DNA of 64,000 bases from Linepithema humile (lineage: Eukaryota > Arthropoda > Insecta > Hymenoptera > Formicidae): NCBI RefSeq assembly GCF_040581485.1, contig NC_090133.1, positions 19,716,001 to 19,780,000 of the forward strand, in the 5' to 3' direction. Numbering within the stretch: position 1 is the first letter of the stretch; each line of letters opens with the position of its first letter. Positions 10,991 through 22,924 of this stretch are shown piece by piece. The notes under the pieces were generated by a model. It had not been told where the DNA came from and ran no database searches. It worked only from the letters and a program-made list of their open reading frames with translations. The position numbers were made by a program, and so were the translations under genes.

Positions 10991-13900
10991 TTTCTTTTTC
11001 TATTTTTTATATGACATAAAATATAGTTTGCATATTTTAATTTAACAGATCGTAAATTTTTTAATGGTGAATTACTTTTAATTGGCGCTTGTGTGCATCT
11101 TCCATAAAATACATCAAAAAGTTTAACTGTTGGATGTCACAATTTGTCGAAATTATTCAAGTTAGACATTCGATCGGGCTTTTGTGCCTGTCGTATTTGG
11201 AAGGCGGTCATTGATATATTATAAGAGATTTTCGGAAGATTTTAAGATATACTCAACATTTTAATATTCTTGCGTCATGAACTACTTTCCACGAATGTCG
11301 TACATCGATCGGGCGTGTCTTGCTGAGTAAATGTGGAGTTAGCATATGGTCTTTTTAAATATTTAATCGGCGTCGCATATATAGATTTATTAAATTTTAT
11401 TTGTCATTGTAATATTTCAATTATATTCTGGGATTTTCCGCGCAGTACCGCAACTCATATATTCAGCTTCCAAGTAGAAAACTTATACAATATGTTCACT
11501 TTGTCGATTAATTTCTAACGTGTACGCGTACTAAGCTAAGTATAGCTTGTATTAAACCAACAGTGGTTTTACTGAACTTAGGCAAGTTTCTTGCGAATGT
11601 TTCCATTTATTTCGTGATTAAGAATAAGTAATTTTTTTTCTTTTATTTACGTCGATCAATTTTGGATCTTTTCCAATAAAATTGGATTGTATTATGGTTG
11701 GATTATTTTTGAAGAGGAATTAAAAGTGAAAAATATCGATGAAGAAAGATTCAACCATAATATTGTAAGTTTCGAAAATAAGGATTCTCAGAGCGGTTAA
11801 GGACATTCGTGGAAAGAGGAAAGTCGGAGCGCGAGAGACATGGACCGACGAAACTTCGAAGAACGTATATCTTCGTGTTGAGGTGAAATACGTGAATTCC
11901 TGTTCTTTATCTACTTATCTGCATTTGACAGTGAGAGGATAATGAAGAGCCCACCGTTTCTTCGCCCGAAAGATAATTCCTTTTACGTGTTCAATATTAA
12001 TTATCAGTAAGTTCAACTGAGTTAATTGTGTCACCGGCACTAATTACCATCTTGTTAAATTTTTTTATGAAACGTGAGCTTGAACAATTTTCTAACGATT
12101 CAATTTAATTTTTCTGACAATATTCCAGATTATCTAATTTTTCGCCTCTTCTATCATGTTCTTTAATGCTTAAAGCTCTTTTTTATCACAAGTGTTACAT
12201 CTAAATTTAATATTACATCTAAGTTTTGTCATATATGCTTGCTTTTATTTTTTTTTTTTAATATTTTTTTTAATTTTAAGTTTTTTTTGTGTAAAAATCT
12301 TTTATTGATTTGTAATAAGCGCAATTATTTATTTCAACTTGTGTTGATATTCGCGAGCTACAAGGAAATTGATTCTTCGTTGCATCTCTATTCGTTGACT
12401 GCAGTATTTACTGTGCAACAAGCATCGGATTTGGCATACATCAGTTAAGTAGAGTATATGTAAGTGCGTACTTTGTATGTTCTGTGTACTTGATAAATAG
12501 AGTACTTGGCCTTTCTCTTGAATTTTGAATTACGGACATATATATAGACATGTGCGTGTATATAACAAAACACGCTATTAAGCTCACGCTACAGGCAAAA
12601 AGCATGAACATTGATCTTTATCCTGGTTTATCCGCATTATCCTCACCGACTGAAAGTTCGAAGCAATTTCTCACGCGATAGAACGAAGCTTCTGCCGCGG
12701 ATAAACTTACAGCTGAGAAAGATAAGCTATTAAAAATATGAAATTGTCTCATTTTGATGAAAGTTTATACAATTATCTTCTCACATCAATTAAGGAGACG
12801 TTTTTGCAATGTAAATTATCCTCTTTTCAAGATTAAGATATTTTTAGATCTTTTTTGTAAAATTCTACGGCAAATTCTCGAAAAAAAAGCAATCTTCTTT
12901 CGTTGTTCTTATTAGTTTTACATTGCGATAGGTCAAGCGAACGAAAGTTTGGGGATATTTTTGGCAGCTCGATAAAACGCCCGTTGATCGGGTTAGAAAA
13001 ATAAACGGCGGTTACAGTAGCGGTGAAGTTACGGCACCGATTCGATCAGGCACGAACCTCATTTCTGACACTTTTATCGTCTGATATCTACTTCACGACG
13101 TTTCATGTTTCGCGCGCGATTATCGGGCGACATTTCAGGAAATGAGGCGACGGGGCCAAAGATGAACAAGCGACTGCACTTTATTATATATACGCGATAG
13201 TGCAGCCCGGGAATTTGCGATCCGCGACGTATATGCAGCGATCATTTTTAGTTCATATCTCGACAGAAACACGAAACCACTTTAGCGTATGTTCACCCCT
13301 GTGTCCGCGCGCGATGGTGGAAGTTCTGTCCATGTGTCAGGCGCCGTACGAACGGTACTTACCGCGCTGATACTTTCGCCGCCGTGTGGAAGTATGCTTT
13401 TTTACGTGCGCATAAAGTACATACAAGTGGAAGTAGTCGAGCATATATCTGGCTGCGCGCCTAGTTCCGCATATTGTTGTACCGTCTGAATGGATGTGGA
13501 ACGAGTGGGCTTGGATTCACTGGACATGGGTTTTGCCGATATCGTTGATAACGAATATCGATTTATCACCGTTCGTTCTATTCGCGGAAATCGCATATTC
13601 TCAAAAGTTACTCCCTGACATGATGATTAAGAGCCGTACGTACTTGGAAATTTGATTAAACATCGAAATATGAATAACAACGTCATATCACGGTTTATAT
13701 AGCGATATATGCTCACCAGGATATCTCTTTCATAGTGCAATCATACAATTTTCTGCCTTGGGAGCAGAGAGTAGTTTAAAATTATCGATCTTGACATTTA
13801 CATTTATATCGTAAACATGAAAACAAACTTTACAAGTCGTAGAAAATGTTCGCAATTGACTCTCGCGTGTACGATTATTTGAAAGAAATAGAGAAATTCG

Positions 13901-15864
13901 TATTTTTAAAGTAAAACTTATTTATGCAAATGTTGAAGATCTATGTTTCGATCTGAATGCATTTATATTTATCTATTTAGTTTATCTTAAAAGCGTGCAT
14001 TCTAGATCTTTGTTTCGCTTGGAAAAAGACCGAGTTTTTTAGGTTTACAATTTTTTTCAGTTATCAGAAATTAAGTTGCTTAAGGGATATTTTTTGTCGT
14101 TATAAAGTAGGCTGCAGATCAGTAACTAATTAATGTAGAATAATATATGTTAATTGAAATATTGTTGTTCAAATATTTATATGCATATCAAGAGACCGTC
14201 AGAGATCGCGGTTCGTGCATTTTCAGAGTTCAACGTATCTCATTTAATCTGCAACAAGGATATGTGAGTTAGGACGCGTCACGTAGCAGCCAGATGTATG
14301 AATCTGGAGCGTCACTGTGTTTGCAATTATAATTCTCGCAAAATTAGATAAACTGTACTTAGACGATGACAAGTGATGATGACACAATGGGGAAATTCTA
14401 CGTTCTCGAATCTGTCGAATTAAACTTGGACTTTTCGCTCAATTCACTCGCCTCGCATATAGTGAAAATCTATTATAACGATAGTTCTTAACTTCATTTA
14501 TTATTCTATGCAGTTTGCGGAGCGTAATTGCAGCGCTCATATGGTCCTCTCGCGCGTCATTTCTCGCGCTTGCACAATATACAGAGATATAATACGCGCA
14601 TATGTGCAAGCAGCATGTGGTTTAGCTCTAATTACAGTTCTTCCTCGAATAACACCGGTCGTTGTTTAAACCTTTTAGTTTAAAGTGCGTTCGATGATAA
14701 AGCGATTACGCGAATCGATTTGATTATCGTAGCAAAACTAAAATATCCATGCGAGAGTGATGACAAATAGCGGATCTCTCGCGAAAGCCGGGGATTATTG
14801 TATAAACTATATTGGGAAGAGGAAACCAGCCGTACCTTGTTTGCATAGGTTGACGTAATATGTCGTGAGCACGGGGTGGCCGCTAATTAAACCGTACAGA
14901 ATGACCATCGATTACATATTCGATTGGAAATATATACATAACACAGGCGAAATCAGGTAAACTGGACAAATCGAGCTATCTGTCTATTGCGCCGTCGAAA
15001 ATTGACGCTATTATAGAAATGTGATATCTGCGCCGGCGGTAAGCAAAGTTTATTCGCTACCACTTATTAAATTGTCGCATTTAAGCGCGACTTTTGCCGG
15101 TAGAGAAAGCGTTTTATCGACGTACAAAATCCAATTTTCCACGAATTTTGTTAATGAGGGCGTATATTAGAACCGGTATATCAGCTTTTGATTAAGTCAC
15201 GCGATAGAACTTCAAATATATTTCGTTTAAGCGTAATACGAATACCATCTTGACGAAGAAATGGAGCGCCTTTAATACTAGATTGTGATAAATGAAGCCA
15301 ATCAGATAATCGATAAATTAATGGGCCCGCGGAACATTTATGCAATATAATAAAAGTTAAAAAATACATTTAGAAAAGAATTTTACGATAGTATTGATAA
15401 ATCAACATTGATTAAATATCAATCGATGTTCGCTCATTAAAATAAAGTAAGTTGAACTTGTTCAATTAGTTTTTTATAATGGTACGATGTTGATAAATTA
15501 GTTTTTAACCGTAGAAGATGTTCGAGGGGACTTTTATTAAAAAACTGGGGAAAAAGAAACCACAAACATTGATTAGTAAGAATTACGCACATAACGAACA
15601 TAGAGCTTTCGCGTAGCTTATCGTACCGAATAGTCGGTGTGTCTGCAATGCAGTTACGGAGTTACGGGTTGGTATCGACCTGTTATACGGCAGTCATCAA
15701 CCTGCCGGCAGGTAAGCGTGTACACACAGGTATGTCGTGAACGGAGGAAGAATTGATCGTGCTTCGTCGCCGTCGCAACCGCCGGCATTTTCCTTTGGAA
15801 TTTATATCGCGGAATTATAAATGGCTTTAAAACGCATGGCTGCCTTTCATTATTAATGCATGTT

Positions 15865-16140
15865 TGATATGAATTTGTAATCAGTGGCAAATAGTCGGAT
15901 TGCGCGGTCAACTTCAATATTTTATAATTTTATCGCGTAGCGCAAATATTTACATTTTAAATCACATTTACAAGATTATACCCTACCTATTTATTATAAT
16001 GTATCAATTTTGTCGTATTAATTTTGGGATATATAATACCGTATATTCATAATAGGGATTTATACAATTTCGATATGAATTTATAATAAATGGTAAATAA
16101 TCAGATATACAGGTTAACTTATATATTTTTACCATTTTAT
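15865..16140 (+). repeat. Direct repeat, two ~70-bp copies 206 bp apart
   Basis: 15865-15933 and 16071-16140 share GATATGAATTT.TAAT, then TGG(C/T)AAATA.TC, then GGT(C/T)AACTT and an AT-rich end finishing in TTTTAT. The second copy is richer in A and T, as if it had drifted. The function is unknown. Confidence 0.55.
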
Positions 16141-18009
16141 TATAAATTTAAAAAAAATAAGATTTATAACATATTCAAGAAAATATATTATTTTGAAGGA
16201 TTGCTTTTAAGATGGTATTATTGTATTCTCACACAACAGGAGTTTATTTAATTTCATTAAATATATTGGCGGAACATTAAAATAAACATTATTGTAAAAC
16301 ATAAATTTAGATCAATAACAGTCATGTTTGAAATATAACGACAGAGAAAGTCTAATTGTCTATCAGCTTGTTTTATTTAGAATACTTCGAGATTCATACG
16401 CCATTATTCCAAGACATATTTGATTTGTTCAAATGAAAACTTAGGAATAATTGATAATCTATTGTCGTATGCCATTCTTATAACGATGTATTTTCGTTGT
16501 GTGGTATTTGTACGTTGACCGATTGTTCTAAATAATTTTCTAATGACTTTATTTTTAAATTATACATATCGAACAATATATAAAACGTTAATTAATATCA
16601 ATGCAAACAGTATTTCCGCAATTTTATTACACAATTGAATTATTACTTTCAACCTTTATTCAATGTAGCGAGAAAGGCAGTTAACGCGCAACAAGTCTTT
16701 AATACATACATATATTACATATATAAAAGAAACCATTAAGAGATCTTATATACAAACGTTGCCGAAGGTGGTATACGTGATTTATTATCTCTAACGTGAA
16801 ACGCTTCGCAAAGAAAAATAAGACATTTACCGAGTGATTTATGTTTTACATTCTTGACGTCCTAAGGCATATTTTCTTTATACACAGCACAATAAAACGT
16901 TCCTAAGCGTTGTGGCAAACAGGAGACGCCTGTGGAACGTTAAACCTTAAGTGAAGCAGTAAAATTTTGCCTGCGTGGCTAGCTTCGCCTTGGTAACTGG
17001 CTGCATAAATTTGAAAAAGTGGTAAAGTGGCGTTGCTTTTACAGAAATAAATAACAATGACGAGTAGGCAGACGCTTCTTCTCGAAGCGAAGAAGAGCAG
17101 CGTAATTCAACACTAATTTTTTACGCGCAATTTTTCTCCAACCGTATTAATTGAAGTTCAAAAGATTACGACAAGATTACGTTGACTCGGGGAAATGTTA
17201 GATGTAGGTGAATTTTATGGTTTCTGTAATAAAGAGACGCAATTATACATTTCGACATGATGTTATGCACTTTGGGGACCGTGGCTGCATCACAATTTCG
17301 GTCAGAGTAAACTACGAGATTAGTGCTCGGCACTGCACGCTTTTGTCGTAATTGCGTTGCATAGATAGCACAAACACTACGCATTTACATTCATTAATTC
17401 AAACGGTTGTATGTACATTCGACTTGTATCTATGATCGGATCTTGAACAAGGAATTAATTAAAGTACTGATACATTAATCAATCGGGACATATTTCGTAT
17501 TATGTGTAACGTTACAGTTATCATTTATATTGCAATGAGACTGTTTTTTGATTGCGACTTTTTAAACTCATTGTATCGAAGTCTATTATGTTATTTAAAC
17601 CTGTGGTTAATGTGTTTTTTTTTTACATACTTTTTTTTACAGCTTTTATACAATTTTGTTTTATTTATGCAAAATATATTGGTGCTGCGCTCTGATTTCG
17701 TTTCCCATCAACGCAAAAGGGTAGTTTAATGCAAGGGGATTTCATAGTTTTGTAGAATTCTTCCTTACCCCTGCGTCGGTACAGGAGCTTTTGCGTGGAG
17801 CTTGCGTAGGCTTTTATATGGCAATCGATAAACTCCGTAGCTCTTGATAATCTTGTATTCGATAAACGGCCGACTGTTGAAAAACTCGATAACGACATGG
17901 ATTTACAGCTAATACAATATTTCTTGAAGATATAATCATCTCAAATACTTAGGATTGTGACTTACAATTAATAATATAGAAATTATTTTATCGTTCTTAT
18001 TTTTAATGA
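16141..18009. other. Intron-like stretch without a supported gene
   Basis: AT-rich DNA. Short frames near 17.2 and 17.5-17.9 kb have no acceptor/donor framing and no recognisable product. Confidence 0.4.
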
Positions 18010-18010
18010 T

Positions 18011-18037
18011 AATATTATATGTTTGTTTCAGGTAAGT
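18011..18037 (+). promoter_or_regulatory. Recursive splice site (ratchet point)
   Basis: A T-rich tract runs into GTTTGTTTCAG|GTAAGTG, with the junction at 18031^18032. A full 3' splice site directly abutting a perfect 5' splice site is the signature of the zero-length ratchet points described in long insect introns. It lies 11.4 kb into the 41-kb intron starting at 6636 and is on the right strand. A second donor follows at 18102, see next entry. Confidence 0.55.
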
Positions 18038-18101
18038 GTCAACTGTGTCAAAAGTGTCATAAATACCATGATAGTTCGACAAATAATTTCGGCAGTATAA
18101 G
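18032..18101 (+). other. Possible recursive-splicing exon after the ratchet point
   Basis: Seventy nucleotides after the ratchet junction comes ATAAG|GTAAGC, a strong donor. Recursive splicing in flies and vertebrates is thought to use exon definition with such a downstream donor, with the reconstituted upstream donor then winning. Used as an exon it would insert 70 nt containing one ATG. This role is inferred from spacing alone. Confidence 0.35.
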
Positions 18102-21100
18102 GTAAGCTTGCATGTGTTTAATGTTAGGTTGCTCTGTGTGAAATAGCCTGCATTTTTGTTTTGTGAGTTAGCAAGGATATATGTGGGATAATAGAATAAT
18201 TATTCCGATTTTTACTTACGTTTAATACTCATTTATATTCTATTATGAAATTAATCGCTGCCAAAGTGGCAGCGAGCGAGTAAAGCACACACACTTTTTC
18301 ATTATCCTAAAAAAAACTATCAAAGTTTAAAAAAATTTTTTTTTAACTTTTCTATGGATTTTCCGATAAAATCAATACTATTTCCGCTCTTTGAAAAGAT
18401 TATTTATTAGCTTCTGCGTTTATTCCTGTTTTATTTCTGGCTGCAAAATGCAATGCGGAAAATAAAAAAAGACATATATTTCTGCACGGATATTCAGAAG
18501 AGTAAGGTATACCTATAGGTTTTACTTTGAACTTTCTAAGAAAGACTTTGCGCGAAGTATTCTAGACGTTTTGATGGATATTTTTCAATATCGAAATAAG
18601 ACGAGAAACTGCGTTAGAATTTTTGCCCAGTCTTTCTGTTTTCAATGGCAAAAGGTTTCAAAGATTCCGTACGTGTCTTAAATAAAATTGCAAGCACTGA
18701 GACAGCATAAATGTAGTCATGAATGTAGAATTTGAATTATTGGTGTACCATGTGTAGATTATTTATATTTCTCTCACTCCTTAGGATGCTAATCTTTACA
18801 CGACGTAAATACATTGGCAATTATTTCTAAACAGACGTATTGTCTCGCGTCGCTAAAATTTCTTGAACTTAATTTACTTGGAAGATATAAGACAACAAGT
18901 GCAAGTTTCCCTTTGGCTTGTTTAATGAAGTTTGTTAATTACTTCATTTGTTACGCGTTGTACCATTTCTGGAACAAAGTGTCTCTTACGACAAGCTCGC
19001 CAGTGTTTGCTGCGCGAGATAAATTTGGCCGTACGAATAATCGCGCGATATTCGCAGAATTTCTTTCGCGAGTAAAATCGTGGATCCGCGTTAGCTACAG
19101 CGGAGATTGGAAAGTTTGTAAAATCGTATCCTAGGCAAAAGGTTATTGATTGGCTGCCTGTTGCTTTTAGCCCTGCCGCAGCTGCGGTTATACACCCTTG
19201 TTCTTCCCCCGACTGTCTTCTGTCTTGCGATCTTATCCCTTACTTGGTCGACTAATGGATATCCTGTCTCCGCGTCCGCATTTAGATATCCTCCATGTTT
19301 CTGACTTTGTTTCCTATTCGCTTGCCTTCTGCTTTTCCTGTGACTCTCTTTCTCTTTTATTTTTACATCTGTCTGTCTCATGCTCGTGGTTTTTACGTTC
19401 CGTTTCATGTGCAGGATAAATAAACACTCGCGAAAACAGCGGTTGTTATTGCATTTTTCTACAGTAATTCAGTGCTGTTTCAATTCTTGCATCGCTTGAT
19501 GTTTTACGCTGTATATTCACGTTTTACATTTTATTCAGGAAAGTCTATCTAAGATTAAAATTTTTTTAAATTTACCCGCTTCTTTATCACCATTTAATTC
19601 TCATTTTCTCTTCGCAAACCAATTCAAAGGGAGCGGAACCTTTCGATTATTCATGCGCTTTGAGGGAAAAGAAATGAGATTCAAAAATAAACATTCGATT
19701 TCTCGGTTAAATGCAGAATCAACTTTGATATCATTGCCAAAGAGAAGTGGTCTGATTTTCTATTCAATAGCGTGGTAAAATAATTGTTTATAATAATAAA
19801 TTACTTAATCACCGTATCTTTTCGGGCAGACACTCTTCGTGATAATGCTCATGTTATATCTTGATAACGCGTTAGGATCGCGTGAGATGCCTAAATGAAT
19901 GTCACGATAATAGACAGCGTAATCACATTCACGTGTGTCACTTTTCGCGGTGATTACGCGGTAAATTTCCACGGCGAGTTTATCGACACTTTTATAATGG
20001 AGCACCCGAGCGTTTCGCACGCGAAATCAATTCCGCGAGTACATACGCCGCCGCGTAGTTTCCCTTCGGGATAAGCGAATCGGAAGCGCCATCCATCTAG
20101 TTGACGGACAGCCGCGATAGACAAGGACAATGCTCGCTGTATATACCGATTTCACTCGCTGCGTAGTTTAGGACAGTTGTTTATCGTGGATCTCTCGCGG
20201 ACTTCCAGTCCGATCTCGATACCCGTGAGCTGTTGCTCACCGACAAGTTAAATTGAGCAATTCTGAAAAATCGCCAGAGACTACGCAATCCCTTGATAGA
20301 AATCACGTGCCGCTTGTCGGAATAGCTTGATATAGGATATCCCGAAATAAATAAACAGCTTAAGGAAGAATATTTGTGATGCATAAAGGGAAGAAAAGTG
20401 GCATAGGGTGAATCTTTTTTTTATAAATCATTTATCACTGTAATCTTCTTGCTTTTGTATCTCGCGTATTTTTTCTTTTTTTTCCTTTTGAAATATGTAG
20501 GCAGGAAATTTATGCCAGTACATAGCAGCACTACTCTTGATTTGGACGCATATGCAATTTTGAATATGCAATTTACGAGATATATATTACGTTTACGGTG
20601 GTCTATAAAAAAATCTCATTACGCGCATCGAAATCCATTTTCGTTAAAATTGAATAGTGCCTATCGATAGCCTCGTATCGCCCACGAGTTACAGCACTCG
20701 AAATGTAATTTCGGGATGCAATTGCCGGTTCTATAGGGACGCGCGCGTAAACTCGCGCGGTGGGATAATAGCGCACGGCGGTGGAGGTAAACGAAACGCG
20801 CAAGCGTTCCTTCCTATATCGACCACCGCGACTGTCTTTTCGCACAAAGTCTGTCTTCTCGCAGCTGGGCATTTATCGACTCGGTCACATGATTTCAGAA
20901 CTTTCATACGTATATAGACGAATGTGTATATTTATAGTGACATTTGTTTAATTTACATATTTAGCTGGAAAGAAAGACGCCGGTGTAGAAAGCGCGGTAC
21001 TGCGCCTTATTGTTAGTTGAAAAAGACGATACGAAGTCAGATGTAGATATGAGGGCGTTGCTATAAATATTGGTTAAAAAATTTTATCAACTTTTTGTCC

Positions 21101-22086
21101 ACTTTTAATATTGGCTTACAGTGAGAGATGGAGGATTGGTGTAAATCTTTGTTAACTTTGATCAATATTTACGGGCACAATCTTTATGTCTGATTTATAT
21201 GTATTTTTTCTACTTAAATAAAACACTACTTCGATTTTTGTTATATATTTTATCATAAAATATTAGATAAGAATATTACTTTAATAATCGACGCAATATA
21301 TCTTATCTATATGATATTGGTAAATAGGGTTTAAAGCACATTCATAAACCATGAAAGAAATCACGGGAAATCTGGTGTCTGATCTTTGAAATGACTTCTC
21401 GATGAATATGAAGGTGAAAATTGACGGGTTTCATATCGGAATTCATTTTATTTTTTCTTGCTATATGCCGGATCATTACTCGTTGCCAATGCCAGTGCTA
21501 TTCCCTTTTTTCTCTTTTTTTTTTAATCTTTTTTTTCTCACATTGAATGAAAGAACGAAAGAATGAAGCCACTATTTTTTGCATTTGCCAATGATAAAAG
21601 CGGAGTAATCATTAAAGCGGTCTTAATGTCTTGGTGGCTTTCACGAACACGCTTGCAATTCAATGCAAAATATCGAGAATGAATTAGAAATCGATGCAAA
21701 TCCTACAGATCGGCTTGGTTTCAGAAATATGCTTTTCTGTAAAAACGAGACGTTCTGTATTAATCGATTGCGGACCGTTCAATATTATTTTTATTGATTT
21801 TTTTGACAAATGTATTTTTATAATTTTTTATTGAGGAATGGAATATATTTATAATTTTTTACAATCTTTTATTTAGATAAGAATTTTAATGTGCACACAA
21901 TTTCAACATTTATTTGTGCATTTTAATTGTTTTATTTTGCGAATTTCACCGAAATACTTTATATGTTTTATTCATGTGCATGCGAAGAAATCAAGTTATA
22001 GTTTGCTTCCAGTCCAACTTTAACTTGATTAAATGCAAGTTAGAGATTCTTCGCTGACTAATGTTTTCGGATTTCCTCGGAAACAG

Positions 22087-22131
22087 TTAGGTTTATGTGC
22101 TCTTGTTCTGTCTGTACTAGTGTAGGTAAGT
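22087..22131 (+). promoter_or_regulatory. Weak micro-exon or second ratchet candidate
   Basis: TGACTAAT (branch-site-like) is followed by a pyrimidine-rich run and AACAG (acceptor, exon from 22087), then 39 nt later TGTAG|GTAAGT. This can be read as a 39-nt exon 22087-22125 or as a UAG-type ratchet point. The extra AG just before the junction weakens the ratchet reading. A protein-like minus-strand frame overlaps it. Confidence 0.2.
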
Positions 22132-22896
22132 CATCCTCGCCTTGTCGTATTATCTCACTTAGTACAGAGTGACGTTCCACATTTAAGAGATTCAACCGCA
22201 TTCTGGAGAATATCTGTCTTCCATGACTGATGAGCGTTATCTTGTTATCTGAATTTCTTCTATTTTTATCTTGGAAATTTTTTTGTTGAGTGATGTATTT
22301 TATATGAGGTGATATAAGAAACTTTTTGCTATACAACTTATTGTCAAAAATAATTAAATGGTTGTAGCAAGTTCTTCAAGAAATAGTGTACACAATAGTT
22401 TTACACAATAAGTTGAATTAAAAAATTAAAAAGACTGAAAGAATGTTTAAGACATAAAGATTCAGTTGCATCAACAGTAAATTAAGCAAACTTGGCTTAT
22501 AAGCAACAAAATTGCTGCACATTTCTGATATTTTTTATATAATAAAAAATTTGTATTAAAAAGTTTTTATTAAACATATTATGACATAAAGAATGAATAC
22601 ACAATTTCTTTATTTAACTAAAAATAACTAGTGCAGCTACTTCTGAAAAGCGTAATACTTGCCGAATGTATGATGACCATATAGTTGAGTATTCGTGTAA
22701 ATCGATACTCATAAATGGCATATATGAAACATAATGTTGCCGTGTATTGAATGCTAGAAAAATGAGCGCAAATAACGTGAAATACAGAATCGTAAAAGGT
22801 GGTGTATTGATCTTTTTGGGGATTGCGAAGTAAATTTGGTAACGACGGGTTGGTGGTCGCGATACTACCGAAGCAAAATATGTTGCGTGTGTGGCA

Positions 22897-22924
22897 TCAT
22901 ATATATATATATATATATATATAT
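22897..22924. repeat. (AT)n microsatellite
   Basis: About 14 AT units. Confidence 0.9.

Larger units (their letters stand above)
8363..15864. other. Intron-like stretch without a supported gene
   Basis: AT-rich sequence with (TA)n runs at 8696-8722 and 10942-10990 and a T-rich run near 12250. A minus-strand ATG frame at 13596-13402 and a nearby minus-strand GTAAGT donor at about 13360 are treated under findings. Nothing else was recognised. Confidence 0.4.

Noticed and set aside
19091..19408. 105-codon charged minus-strand frame starting at ATG
   Set aside because: It opposes a long plus-strand pyrimidine tract, which alone gives Lys/Arg/Gln-rich complement; no homology recognised.
22058..22336. 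Protein-like minus-strand frame
   Set aside because: It starts at TTG, has no clear acceptor or donor, and no motif was recognised; kept only as a caution on the 22125 site.
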